A stretch of 64,000 nt of DNA from Diphasiastrum complanatum. Taxonomy: Eukaryota; Streptophyta; Lycopodiopsida; Lycopodiales; Lycopodiaceae. The position numbers and the translations under genes were made by a program. This document shows positions 23,480-35,483 of the stretch, in pieces. The stretch lies in the NCBI GenBank assembly GCA_029204225.1, contig CM055097.1, forward strand, positions 12,570,721 through 12,634,720, in the 5' to 3' direction. Under the pieces are notes generated by a model that saw only the letters and a list, made by a program, of their open reading frames with translations, had not been told where the DNA came from and ran no database searches. Position 1 is the stretch's first letter, and every line of letters begins with the position of its first letter.

Positions 23480-25384
23480 AAATGTCTTTTTCCATGAAAT
23501 CCATATGAAATTCACTGTTTCTCTAGTTTTTACTGTGATAGGTGATTTCAGCTCCCTCCATACATGAGGTGTACCCAAAGACAAACTACTTAGTATGTAT
23601 ACCAGTATTACTAGTGAACAATACTTTATACACTTTGCTACTGCTGCTCATATCATGTTAATCATATTCTTTGATATATTTGATTTATCCAAGTCTTAAC
23701 AAGTTGTTAGTTGAATTTTTACCTAAATCTAATCCCCAATCTCAAAACTCCAAAATGATTGGATAGCTTGTTCTATCAAATCACTCACCTTCTATTTTAA
23801 TCTTCAATCTAATAAGAACATGCCATGGGAAAGGTTTCCATTACTATCAACAAGCCCTCATGCTCTGAAGTGAAATGCTTCCTTTGAGCTAGCATTATCC
23901 AATACCAAGGTTTCAGATCTTTATGGAGGTTTTCCTCTCATATCAATATGTGCATGCCATTAGTGCCCAAATTAGGAGAATGGAGGGAATCACCAAAAGA
24001 TTTTTTTGAATTTTATGATTTCTCAACTTTCTCCTACATATTGCATAATACTTGTATCAATCTTTTCCATATTCAACTATTGACATAACATCTACATTTC
24101 TTCTCAATTTTAATGTGTATGAGCATATTGCAGCTCAACACTAACTATTATCATATTTCAAAAATCATGTGAACTTTCATGACATTAAGTAGTGAACTAT
24201 ATTTTGATCTAACATAGCCCATAGAGAGATACATAACATCAATAATTTTCTCATTGAAAATAATTATGAGCTTTTTTTATAATCTTAATACATCTAAGTT
24301 CAAAAGATTGTCCCATCTAAGTTTCCAATATTTGAAATTCAAGTTAGATACAAAGGTAGTATTATACTCTTGAGAATTATGAATTAGTACCAACACACAT
24401 CCTCAAAGAGCACTTCTCTAATGTGTAAAGTACTACAAAACATTGATAGATTATCCATTTGTATTGATCATCATCCTAGTTTCAAAATATGTTAACTTTC
24501 TAAACCGAATGTTGATCCCATTGCAAATTTAATCATCATTAACTTTATAAGCGAATCTTTTATCATTTCTCAATACATGGATAGGCTTATCATCCTACTT
24601 TTCACTAACAAATTCCTATATCAAAGGAGCATCATTGTCATTGGTAAGCTCCATATTCCACTTCTACTAATAAATGTTATAACCAAAACACTAGCTAATT
24701 GTCTTCGTCTTCTTCATAAATAAGCCTACACCTCAAGCTTCTCAAGACAAATTTGAGATGATGAGATGTCCCAGCTCTCCTTGAGGTAATCATACAACAT
24801 GCTTTTTATATATTGGTTACCTCTAATTGGCAAAACTTCACACACCATAATGCCAAGCCCTTGTCTCTCTGGTTGGGGCCTTGCCCTTAGCTTTAGGCCC
24901 TTGGGCCATGGCCTCCCCCACACTAAAGCATGTGTCTCCTTTATATTGAGGCCACAATATGGGCTCCCCTTGAAGTGAGGATGGCAATTAGACCCATCTT
25001 ATTTGTTGTTCATGGGCGTATGTAATGTATACGTTAATGTATACATTAGTGGCTTCGAGATATAGGGGCTAGGCATGGCCTTAACTATATATCCCACTAC
25101 TTTGTTGTTGTTAACATATGTAGTAGCAAAGAGAGAGAAGAATGTTAGCAGTGATATACAAAACATGTGTTTTAGGGTTTTGGCCAATAGAATTCCATCG
25201 ATGGACACATACACTTCAATATATCCCATAATAACGGTTTTGTTTTTCGTGAAAGGCTATAAGTATAATAAGGATTTTAATCTCTTTCAAAAGTTGTGTA
25301 AAATGCAACCTTTAAAATGAAATGTGTAAAAAGCTAGGGTTTCTTTGATAGTAGCTTTTCGGGGAGGGAAAATAGTGATATCAT
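23480..25384. other. Unassigned AT-rich DNA
   Basis: No frame above 80 codons and no recognisable element. I see nothing that supports a gene. Confidence 0.6.
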
Positions 25385-25419
<35 letters not shown>

Positions 25420-25669
25420 GGGGGGGATAGACTTCACTAAGATAATCTCTAAAAAGGTTGATTGAGAGAGAGAGAATGTGGGCAATGATAGACAAAAAGG
25501 GTTTTGCCTATTCTCATTGGTCCTTGTTTGCCCTAAAACATATTTGAAGGGCATTTGAAGTGCAATGAAAATGGGTTGAAAATGACATGTGCATTGAGAG
25601 ATTTCTAGAGAAAGAACATGTGGCTTTAGAAACTCCTAGAAAGAGAAATTTCTAGAAAGAGAGAAGGTA

Positions 25670-25763
<94 letters not shown>

Positions 25764-25964
25764 TCACTTAGATAATCTCAAAAAAGGGTTGCTTTTGGTG
25801 AATACAAGAAAGAGAGAAAATAGACTTCACTAATATAATCTCTAAAAAGGTTGCTTGAGAGAGAGAGAGAAGATTTCACTAAGATAATCTCTAAAAAGGG
25901 TTGATTTTGATGACTACAAAGAGAGAGAAAATAGATTTACTAAGATAATCCTAAAAAGGATGCT

Positions 25965-26026
<62 letters not shown>

Positions 26027-26062
26027 TCACTAAGATAATCTCTAAAACGGGTTGCTTTTGGT
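25385..26062. repeat. (GA)n arrays interleaved with a 35-bp unit
   Basis: GA runs lie at 25385-25408 (followed by 18 G), 25674-25760 and 25968-26022, plus shorter ones. Between them a unit close to TTTCACTAAGATAATCTCTA with AAAAGGGTTGCTTTT recurs about six times (near 25431, 25762, 25826, 25874, 25932 and 26027), often followed by GGTGAATACAA. Unit and GA run appear to have been amplified together. Confidence 0.9.
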
Positions 26063-27540
26063 GAATAAAATAAATACACTAGAAATTTTTAGATTGGCTA
26101 CTTTCATTGTATTCATTGGAATGTATGATGCTCGATATAGAGCAGTTGCTTGGGTTAGAGCAAGGCAAGCCCCATGTTCCTCCTCCTCCTACGTGAGCCA
26201 TGTGACTCGTGAGACGACGGTGATATGCGCCGTCAGGAATGCGTGTGGCCCCTACCAGCTTACCTGCCGGTGCCACCCTAATGGGGCGAGTCTTGCGCTA
26301 TCTATGTGCTTCAGAAGGACGAGATAGACCCACTGACTCTTCATAGCAATGGTCCGAGGAGAGGGATGGATCATGGAAACTGGAAAGGATCCACCTTCAG
26401 TGGGGGACGGTTGGTAGAACAATAGAGTGGACCCAGTATGTGCGGATCTGGACCCACTTGCCTTGTTGTATTGCTAGCTATAAATCTTTTCAGGGATTTT
26501 TTTCTCTTGTGCTATCTTTCAAAAGGTGTTTCAATTTTTGCTGCATGTGTTCATGATCCATTGTTGTGGGTTTGTGGGCGGTGCTGCCTTTTGAGATCTG
26601 AACTCGATCAATGTCCTACACTTCCCAACGTGGAATTTAGAGCAGTGGGTAGACGTCCATTGCTGGAGCTTTGAAATTGCATGCGTTGCCGTTAAGGAGA
26701 GTGGTTGTGTCTTCTTGAACTTCCAGCAGCAAACAGTACTTTACTTCTTTGTTACTTGTGAGTTATACAAAAACTACACTTTAAATTTTGCAATCAGTAT
26801 TAACGATCAGTGTACTTTTCAGTTTTTAACAGTCTGTCACAGTATGGTGACTTATCAGTTATGACGCCCTTCAATAAGTGTTGGAGTGGAGTTGGTGAGG
26901 AAATTCATTCCTTTCTTTGAGGTTAGAAATTCGACTTTAATCCATCCCATAAACGATGATATGCATTATACAACAGAGAAAACCACTACCGTGTAAATTG
27001 CCATCTGTACAACTAGTGTACTTTTCAGTTTTAAAGCCTGGTGAGGAAACACTAGTCTTTAATGCTACAATTCACAGCCTCATATTATCTCTTTGACTTG
27101 TTGCCTAAGGCCCAATGCCAATTGATTTCTCATCCTCCATGAACCTACACCATACATTGTATGACCGTCGCTTTTATTGTCAGACCTCTTCGTGGAAACC
27201 CTGCAGTGGACAGACAGGAGAGATCAGCTTAAGGGCGTGTAAAATTTGAGGTATCTCTGTTTCTTCCTGAGTCCGAGTCCAGACTTCTCACTGATTACAC
27301 CGTGTCCATTATTCTCAGAAGATTTTCTATTTGAAAGCACAATGCAGTCTGTTGTAATGTTCCTGAATAAGGATTCATGAGGCGTAGAAAATTCAAGAAA
27401 TGCTAATCCACTGACTATTCACGGGGTTATATCTTTTACAAATTAAATGGCCACCTCCTCCCGCACCAACTTTCTAACTCTAGGTCTCAATAACTTGTCA
27501 GAGCTTACAATACTCCCGATGGTACTGCTAATTGGCCATA
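26063..27540. other. Unassigned region upstream of the expansin gene
   Basis: Locally GC-richer around 26150-26700, with no conserved protein. The word AGTGTACTTTTCAGTTTT recurs near 26809 and 27017. The distal part of the expansin promoter should lie here, but no specific element can be named. Confidence 0.5.
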
Positions 27541-27541
27541 G

Positions 27542-27550
27542 CATATAAGG
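27542..27550 (+). promoter_or_regulatory. Candidate TATA box of the expansin gene
   Basis: CATATAAGG lies about 120 bp before the chosen start codon, leaving room for a roughly 90-nt 5' leader. It is the only good TATA-like word close to the gene. Confidence 0.5.
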
Positions 27551-27668
27551 GGATCATTCAAAAGACAAAAGCACACGAGTTTATATTCTGCAATATATGA
27601 GAGTCGAGAGTCGAGATTATCAGCAAGCCACTGACATTCATATGTTTTTTATATCTTCAAACAGGAAT

Positions 27669-27822
27669 ATGGCAGTCGCTTCTTTACTCTTGGGGACACT
27701 GGTTTTCTTGAGTCTTCCAACCTCGCCTGTCGTGTATGGCAGCGGTTACAATGTTGGAGCTTGGAATAGTGGCCATGCAACGTTCTATGGTGGTAGCGAT
27801 GCATCAGGCACAATGGGTAAGT

Positions 27823-27895
<73 letters not shown>

Positions 27896-28880
27896 GCGCG
27901 CTAAGGGTATTGTATTGTCAACTTGCAGGTGGTGCCTGCGGCTATGGAAACCTCTACAGTCAAGGATATGGCACAAACACAGCTGCCCTTAGCACTGCTT
28001 TGTTCAATAATGGTGTCTCCTGCGGAGCTTGTTTCCAACTACAGTGCACTGAAGATCCTCAATGGTGCCTCCCAGGATCTCCCTCCATCCTCATCACGGC
28101 TACAAACTTCTGCCCACCCAACTACGCTGAGGCAAACGACAACGGTGGCTGGTGCAATCCTCCACTGCAGCATTTCGACTTGGCAGAGCCTGCATTTTTA
28201 CAGATTGCACGCTACAAGGGAGGAATCGTGCCGGTTCAGTTCAGAAGGTAAATTTTCATACCCAATTTCCCAAATCCAGCAAATTATTACACTAATAAAA
28301 AGGATCAAGCCTGCAGCTCTGTGACATTTCAACCGAAAATCAACTGGGCTAGCATATATCATCCAAATGAGAAGGATCAAATGCAGAATTTGCATAATTA
28401 GACTATCGGTGTCAGCAAATAGGCCACTCAAAAACGACATATTCTTGCATGATTGATCGTACTATCTGATCACAGCTATAATAAAGGATCATCTATAAAA
28501 ACTTATGTTCAACTTGGCTTAAATTCATGTTCAAATTTGGTTTAACTGTGCTGGGTTGATAATGTTGATGTTGCAGAGTGCCATGCATCAGACAAGGAGG
28601 AATTTATTTCACCATCAACGGCCATTCCTACTTCAACCTGGTGCTGGTATGGAACGTGGCTGGAGCTGGAGACGTGGTGGCAGTATCCATCAAGGGCTCC
28701 GCAACGGGGTGGCAGGCCATGTCCAGAAACTGGGGCCAAAATTGGCAGAGCAACTCTCTGCTGGATGGCCAATCTCTGTCCTTCATGGTCACCACCAGCG
28801 ACGGCATCACCGTTACTTCCTACGACGCCGCGCCGCCAGATTGGCAGTTCGGCCAAACATTTAGCGGCCAGCAGTTCTAA
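27669..28880 (+). CDS. Alpha-expansin, three exons
   Basis: A secreted wall-loosening protein that acts without hydrolysis on cellulose-xyloglucan contacts during acid growth. Exons are 27669-27816, 27929-28247 and 28577-28880, with GTAAGT/GCAG and GTAAAT/GCAG borders and matching phases, giving 256 residues (usual EXPA length 250-260). The start at 27669 places a hydrophobic signal peptide ([17 protein letters not shown]) at the N-terminus. An in-frame ATG at 27597 would bury that signal. The mature part begins [21 protein letters not shown]. The six-Cys domain 1 includes [12 protein letters not shown], and the HFD motif is in [12 protein letters not shown]. Domain 2 has the EXPA-type [10 protein letters not shown] and the Trp motif [13 protein letters not shown]. 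Intron 1 is a (CT)n array for more than half its length. No damage is seen, so it is probably functional. The closest EXPA subfamily cannot be named by eye. Confidence 0.95.
27826..27891. repeat. (CT)n microsatellite inside expansin intron 1
   Basis: An uninterrupted 66-bp pyrimidine dinucleotide array in a 112-bp intron. It stands between the donor GTAAGT and the acceptor and would act as an exceptionally long polypyrimidine stretch. Confidence 0.95.
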
Positions 28881-30291
28881 CCACCACCGACGGTGGCGCC
28901 ACCAGGATAACTTTTTCCGCCTGGCCGCCTTCTCGTGTATAATAACCATAGCTACGTTCATCCACGGCAACGGCAACCGGCAACCGGCAACCGGCAACTG
29001 AGAGTCATTTGTCGGAGGATGCGGAGGTGGCGTCCAAAAGCCACCCGCTCCAGTACCGGATACATAACAGTTGTATAACCATTTCTGCCACATGCTTGGT
29101 TCTCGCAGCGGTGGTTTGCTGCCAACGCGGGACTAACGGCAATCAATTTCATCGAAGCATACCTAATTATATCCTCCATTTTATACATTTTTTGGTGTAA
29201 TTGTTGTAATGATGCACTAAGGTGTCTAATTACATGTTCAATCTATGAAAGCCAAAATAATTTTCTACCATCCTTGGGACAGTTAAATTGTCCCTCATGA
29301 GATTGGCCCTCTAGGGCTCCCTTTAATAAAAAATCTCATTACTATTGAGTTCACTTTACTCTCATTGTTCTATGTTGTATCAATTAATGTGTACTTATAG
29401 AAAATATGTAGAATACTCATATGAGCCTTTGCTCAAGAGCACACTTTCTCAACATGTCCAATGTCCATTATCAAGATTAGAACATCTACTGTGATTGTGA
29501 TAATTGAGAAGGATGTTGGGTGTTGCTCACCCCAACAAACCTATGATTGATCAAATGTCCATACGGTATTCTTTTGATTGTATTCATAAGTGTTTTGTTA
29601 GTAATCTTGCTTTTTAACCAAGAATTGTTTACAAAACCAAAAGAAAACTTTTCATAGGTACGAATCATCCATGGAAATTATATCAAGCATGCAATACCTA
29701 ACTCTTGTATCTAATAAACATGGTATTGTTGAACATCATGTTGGAAGATTGGTTTCATTCATTGCTTTATCACAAATTGTAACACAAGTTTCAAAGGACA
29801 AGGGAGGTGAGAATGTTATAACTCTTAATAGAATGCCCTTACTTCATTGAATATCTATAGAGATGGAATAACTTTCAAACATGTAAGAAGCATCCATAGG
29901 TCTAGTGGAGCTAGCTCGCCACTAGATCACAACAATTTCCTTATCTAACGCTCTCATTTCCTTGCACAAGTATGGTCTCATGTGCAAGCTTACCTTAGAA
30001 AAAAGAATGTGCACATAGCTTGCTAGATACTAGTGAATTCTTCACGATCGTCATCACCCATTGAAAGAAATTGTTTTCTCTTTTCAGATTCAATCATGCT
30101 AATCTCTTTGGACATGAATCTAATTATAATGTGAACCTTCATGTAATGGACTATTCTAGACATTCCATATGAGGGGGAGCTACTACTTTTTGATAAAGAC
30201 CAGTCTAAATTGAGAATACACCAATTGAAATTAAATGCAGGACCAGAGTAGATGATGATGGGCCAATCATGTACATTTTGAGTATTGTTCA
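28881..30291. other. Expansin 3' region and unassigned DNA
   Basis: The first 300 bases probably contain the 3' untranslated region. At about 28962-28998 a CGGCAAC/CGGCAACC unit is repeated about five times. From about 29200 to 30291 no gene or element is recognisable. The only longer frame (30023-30292, reverse) has no domain I know. Confidence 0.5.
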
Positions 30292-30480
30292 TGTAAGGGA
30301 AAGCTCCTCAAGATTCTGCTTAGAAGTCAAAACACAAGAGAACACATGTGGAGTAAACTACCCAACCAAGTAGAAGCAACCGATCAATCTCTAGAAGCTT
30401 CACCCCCGAGCCAAGGAGTAGGAAGCAAGAGTAAAGTGAGAGGACCTAGCAATTCCTATATTCCGGACGTGGACGTAACA
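30292..30480 (-). repeat. 3' LTR of element 3 with a 290-bp internal deletion
   Basis: The reverse strand runs from TGTTACGTCC to CCCTTACA-type ends as in the 5' LTR. After about 27 bases, however, it jumps to the last 160 bases, losing the part that includes the TATA box. The polypurine tract CAAGGGGGAAGAA (30493-30481) precedes it directly. Confidence 0.88.
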
Positions 30481-30497
30481 TTCTTCCCCCTTGAACT

Positions 30498-32650
30498 GCT
30501 CCTGTCAGAAGCGAAACTTAGAGAGATGTTTCTTTATGATATCAACTCTCTCCCACAAATCATCATTCTCAGTCCGACCTTTCCATCCAATTAAGCACTC
30601 AGAGATAGAAAATTTTCTAAATTGTTTATCTTTGGTTCTGAGCACTTTCTCAGGTTCCAAAGGTACACTAAGCGATAAATCTTCCAAGTGGGATAGATCC
30701 TCATCAGATCCAACTGTATCACCTTCATGTAAGTTTAATTTTAACTAGCTCACATGAAAGATCCAGTTCATAAGCTAAAGGACCAATTATTCATACGATC
30801 CTAAACGGTCCACAATATTTGGTAGATAGTTTATAATGTTTTTCAATACGTAACGTCTTAGAATTTTTTGGTATTTAAGATATACCCAGTCACCAACTTT
30901 AAAATTTATGGGAGATCTCTTAAGATCGGCATAGTGCTTAGTGTTGGAAAAACAAGGTGAAGTGAGCTACGTCTCTTACATCATAGAGTAAGCGACGTAT
31001 CGAGTGTAGAGGAATTAGCCTCCTTTCCTAATGCATGACTACGCCTATCAATATTGAATAAAGCATAATGAAAAAAGTCATGTTCAATTTTTTAGCAACT
31101 AACTTTGAAATCTCTAGCACTAAAGTGATTTTATAGCCAAACAATGAAGTATTGAAGTATCAAACAAACCAATATGAGATTTATCAATTACAAATGATTG
31201 CAGAGAAGCATACATTCTGACATAATACTAAATGCAATAAAAGGAAGATTGATTCAGTAAGTAGCATTTACAAATCAAATGATGAGAGCACAAAACAATT
31301 GCAGATAGACACCACGTACTCTAAGCTATCTTGGAGTAACTGAAAACTCTGTCCGATGCACTTCCGCTGATAAGTAGTAAGCGCGAATAGAAATACTGAG
31401 CTAAGATAGAAACTAAGCTTCTAAATGCTAGCTAAGATAGTATTTGATGACCAACTATTTACACTAAAGCAATTAACACATATCTAGTAGGCTAGCTAAT
31501 TAGGTTGCAGATTGCAATAACTAGTTGTCCATAATGCGCTGGCATTCATCCAGTTAGGACTTCCCACAAATTCACTTGCAAAGCAGTTAGGGCAAGTCTT
31601 TAGCCTCATATCAAGTGGAACAATAATTGTCTTTCATCGACATGGCCGACGCATTTGACTTTCGTTGACATCATCGATATGTCGGATATATTGGAGCCAC
31701 ATGTTTGGCGATTTCTGAGTATTTCTGTAGACTATGTAGGAACACGAATAAAACTGCAGAACTGGATAGCAATGTGAATGAAGATTAAAGATTGATTATT
31801 CGGCTGAATCACTCTGATAGTAGAATAATCCAACAATTAGCTCCATCTTGAGCACTCCGGATACTATCCTTAGCCACTTGCAACATTTCTTGCATATCAT
31901 GCAAGAAATCAACAAACTTCTGGATCTTAATAGATTTTGTCTCCACATTAACATGAGATCTAGGTTGAAAATCGTACATAAGCATAAAAGGACTGTAACC
32001 TATAGTAGAATACTTTCTACTATTGTATGCAAACTCAATCAGTGGAAGGTAATCTTCCCCATGAGATTGTTTGTGAGAAACATATGTCCTCAACATATCT
32101 TCCATAGTCTGATTAGTCCTTTTCATCTGGCCATCTAATTCGAATCTCTATCACTAACAATGTCACTCGACAATCCATACAATCGGAATAATCTTTCAGC
32201 AAAGATTTGGGCTAAATCAAAAGCCTTAGCAGTTGACTTAACTAGTATGAACACAACTAACCTAGTTAACATGTCCACAACAATCCAAATAGAATCATTT
32301 TGTCATTGGGTCTCTGAAAGTCCAACTACAAAATCCATCGATATGTTTTCCCATCTCTCATCAAGGATATCCAATGGATGCAACAAATCACCAGCCTTAA
32401 GACGTTCAACCTTGGCTAGTTGATAGGGCTTGCATTTAATCACATATGACTCTACGTATGGCTTGAGTTCTGGCCAATAAAACTCTCTTCTGACCAAGTC
32501 AAGGCCATGTGTATATCAGGATGTCCTACACAAGGTATGTCATGACATTCAAACAAAATCTTGCATTTCAACTCATCATCACCAGGTGCACAAACCTTTC
32601 CATTCCGAAATAACAACTCATCTCGAATGGTATATTGTTCCACAATCTTC
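30498..32650 (-). pseudogene. Ty3 integrase and chromodomain-like tail of element 3, interrupted
   Basis: From high to low coordinate: zinc-binding segment FECHDIPCVGHPDIH (about 32550), KCKPYQLAK (one Cys lost), first catalytic Asp in SMDFVVGLS (about 32330), and DIVSDRDS (about 32145). After the last, about 35 residues are deleted before MKRTNQTMEDML (32126-32090). The next part, down to 31836 (EFAYNSRKYSTIGYSPF, QVAKDSIRSAQDGA), is open. The solo LTR 30952-31835 splits the C-terminal domain within GAK-HYADLKRSP. Below it decayed VYLK sequence leads into ISECLIGWKGRTENDDLW (about 30580), the chromodomain-like tail. Removing the LTR and one copy of the duplicated pentamer restores a continuous reading across the junction. 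Confidence 0.85.
30952..31835 (-). repeat. Solo copia LTR (family L1) inside element 3
   Basis: Bounded by TGTTGGA and TCCAACA and similar throughout to 6132-7046. The flanks CTTAG (30947-30951) and ATTAG (31836-31840) are a 5-bp target duplication with one change. No internal sequence, primer site or second LTR is present, so it is a solo LTR left by recombination between the two ends of a former element. Confidence 0.9.
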
Positions 32651-33405
32651 TTATCTTTCTTTGTTAGTTGAGACCTCTATGAAACTCAACATTGTCCTCA
32701 TTTCTTCTAGTCTGGACAACGTTCCAAATACGACCAAAATCGGAATCATTTTCATATTTTTCTCTCATCGAAAGATATAGATCCATGGAAATTTAGGTGA
32801 ATGACAACTCATTCAGTTCACCAATCCAACTAAGAGCATTTGCAACTTGATTCGAGCTGCCTCTTATATAACAAATTTTATGATCGAATTCTTGCATCAA
32901 TTCAGCCCATCGAGCTTTTCTCCCCCAAAAATCATGCTGATTGCAAAAGTACTTAAGAGGCTAGTGATCCGTGTACACTATAAACTTACTACCATACAAC
33001 TAGTGTCTCTAGGTTTTCAGTGCATGGATAATTGCAAATAATTTTTTTTCCTATGTAGTATAACGGAACTAAGGACTTGTGAATTTTTTGCTTTCAAACG
33101 CTAGTGGCCTATCATTTTGTAATAAAACTACTCCAATTATCACTCGCATCAGTTCTCACTACGTAAGGTAAATCTAGATTGCAATTTGTAACATGAGAGC
33201 TGAAACAACCAGAAAGTAGTTTTTGAAAACAATGATTCAATTCCTCGTTCCAAACAACAGGTGGACTAAGTTTATTCCTCTTTTTATTTCTATTAACAAT
33301 TCCTTTTGTCAGATTATTAAGTGGTGCCACTACTTTATCATAATCCTCAATAAATCTCTGAAAGAAGACCGTAAATGATGATTTCTTCAACTTTTTCTTC
33401 TTCAA
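32650..33405 (-). pseudogene. Ty3 RT connection and RNase H remnant of element 3
   Basis: 33405-33112 reads FFQRFIEDYDKVVAPLNNLT, SPPVVWNEELNHCF and YVVRTDASDNW, that is, the connection segment and the start of RNase H. RNase H then decays through several stops to about 32650. There is no RT catalytic core. The sequence upstream (33420-33460) is the end of gag. Confidence 0.8.
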
Positions 33406-33414
33406 TTTCTAGGG

Positions 33415-34000
33415 TTCCTACGCCATTTGATCCAATTCATCAAAATATTTAGTAGCTCGGTCTGAATCATGCTTCTTTCCCTTCTTGGATTTCAAATCTA
33501 TGAATTTTTGGATATAAGAGTCCAGGCTCTTACTACCCATCTTGCAATTCACAAATATTCGGTAGTAATTCATGTAATCAGCTATTATAAAAGCTTTTTT
33601 AAAGACCTCTACAAAAGCTTCTAAGGTTGTGGTTTCACCAACAAATCTTGCCACCATGACGACGCCTTGCCGTGTAAGAACAATATGACACTTTCAATTT
33701 TCTTCTCATCAGGAATTCCATGCAAAACTAAAGTAACTGCTCATTTTGTGAGCCAGTCTTCCACAACTTTCAGTTTCTTCTCATCGAATAAGTTTCAAAC
33801 TGAAATCTGAGGTTCAGAGAAGATAAAAGCTTTATCTGTTTCAAAAAACCTTTCGTCTGCTAGTCTCTCAGATTATTTCGATAATTCATATCACTGAGCA
33901 CCATACTCAATTGCAGAAAATCTGCATGTATGATGGTGCAACTGGATTTGACACAGCCTGATTTGCAACTTTTTTAGCCATCCTGAATTATGTATTTAAG
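33415..34000 (-). pseudogene. Ty3 gag of element 3 with internal deletion
   Basis: 33657-33418 reads EAFVEVFKKAFIIADYMNYY, FVNCKMGSKSLDSYIQKF, then jumps from FIDL to KSKKGKKHDSDRATKYF. Compared with element 2, about 65 residues of the capsid domain are missing (the LALWQFVLGLPADY part). The end EPKKPK-like region runs straight into RT connection sequence. Gag N-terminal sequence upstream is decayed. Confidence 0.8.
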
Positions 34001-34872
34001 GAAATAAAATACATGTATTCTTAACTTTAAGTGAAGTATAGTTGACCAATTTCGACTAAAATTGACTCCAGTATGGTCAATTCACTAATATTAGTTCATT
34101 TCATACACATTTCAAAAAACTTTTAAAAAGAACTAAATTTTTTGAATTGTTAGAATTTAATTATTTTTTGAGATTTTTACGTAATTTGAAATTTAACAAA
34201 AAGTGATGTCAGTATATAGACAATCAAAATCGAAAAATCAACATTCAGTTCGATTCCTTACCAACATAGTGTCAGTCCAACATGAAAAGCACACAACATT
34301 AACTGCTTTTTGTCAATTATGAATTTTTTACGTAAATTTCAGTTTTATTGTCAGCCAAAATCACTGATTTGTGATCCAACTGTTAGAGCATATGTGTATG
34401 ACCACTCAAAACGACACTAGATCTCTCATGCATGTCAAAAACATCATCAGCATCAACATGCAATAAATCCATGCAAGCATAGTACATCAAATTATGAAAA
34501 ACAAGCAAATTTTGACCAAAAACATAGCCTAGAATTGTAAATCTTGGAAAGAACTGGCATGCATGATTAATTCTATCATTAATGATCCCTAGAATGAAAG
34601 TACACTTGCTGAAAAATTTAGATGTACCAAAGATTTGAGCTACATAAGCAAAAGTTGCTAAAAAGCATCACAAATTGGCTTCCATAGACAATCTTCCATA
34701 AATCCCTAGAGAAAATTAAGAGAGCCGTACTTAACAACATGCAAATGAAAATTGGGAGAATTCACCCACTTGGAAACTTGTTATCCACCTCGATGAGAAT
34801 CTCATTTGATCTACACCAAAAATTCGACAAAAAGCAACACCACTCCAAGTTCTCCGATCTTCGTAAGCCTTT

Positions 34873-34884
34873 CTTTGATACCAA
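34873..34884 (-). other. tRNA-Met type primer-binding site of element 3
   Basis: On the reverse strand TTGGTATCAAAG follows the LTR end directly and matches TGGTATCAGAGC at nearly all positions. Confidence 0.85.
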
Positions 34885-35369
34885 TGTAAGGGAAAGCTCT
34901 TCGAGATCTTGCCTAGAAATCAAAACACAAGAGAACACACTCTGGAGTAAACCACCCAACCAAGTAGAAGCAACCGATCAATCTCCAGAAGCTTCACCCT
35001 CGAACCAAGGAATAGGAAGCAAGAGTAGAGTAGAGTGAGAGGATCTGGTAATGAATCACCACAAGAATGATGGAGTAGGGCGAGTTTCTAGGGTCTATAT
35101 AGGCCCCATACTTTCATGTGCATTCAGTCATGCAAGGCCTAAACTCCCCAAGTAAGAAATTCTATTGCTATTGATACATTACACATGCATTGACTATCAT
35201 AAACCATGTACTAACTCCAAATAGTGTGTTCGGGCCTAACAAGGTTATTAATTATCTTGCTGGCCTCGTCCAATAGGACGTGGCATAACCAATAATCTCG
35301 AGCACTGGAGTATCGTGTATCCAAGTCTAGGATTATATTGAATCCTATATTCATGATGTGGACGTAACA
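34885..35369 (-). repeat. 5' LTR of element 3 (family A)
   Basis: A 485-bp LTR from TGTTACGTCC to CCCTTACA on the reverse strand, with GGTCTATATAGG (about 35092-35103) as a candidate TATA box. It is the best reference copy of the family in the window. Confidence 0.9.
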
Positions 35370-35483
35370 ATTCAAATAGTCTGAGTATTGTCAAAAGAAG
35401 CTGATTCTTAAAAGAGTTTATAAATGACTTGTTCTAAGATACTTCATTTCTATGGAATATTAATATTTGTTAATGGTTAAATA

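Larger units (their letters stand above)
30292..35369 (-). mobile_element. Non-autonomous Ty3 element with both LTRs (element 3, family A)
   Basis: On the reverse strand: 5' LTR 35369-34885, tRNA-Met type primer site, leader, gag with deletion, RNase H, integrase, chromodomain-like tail, polypurine tract and 3' LTR 30480-30292. Zinc knuckle, protease and nearly all of RT are missing. The flanking pentamers GTTCA (30287-30291) and ATTCA (35370-35374) differ at one base, consistent with an aged 5-bp target duplication. It is the same family as element 2. It carries a younger solo copia LTR at 30952-31835. Confidence 0.88.

Noticed and set aside
26438-26674. 78-codon frame with hydrophobic start upstream of the expansin gene
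   Set aside because: Looks like a possible signal sequence but has no conserved partner, no splice continuation and no homology that I can see.
27597-27992. Frames reading through the expansin intron (131 and 171 codons)
   Set aside because: They cross the (CT)n array, and the splice signals GTAAGT and GCAG give the correct expansin protein instead.
28542-29093. 183-codon reverse frame opposite expansin exon 3
   Set aside because: Shadow of a GC-rich coding exon on the other strand. No recognisable domain.
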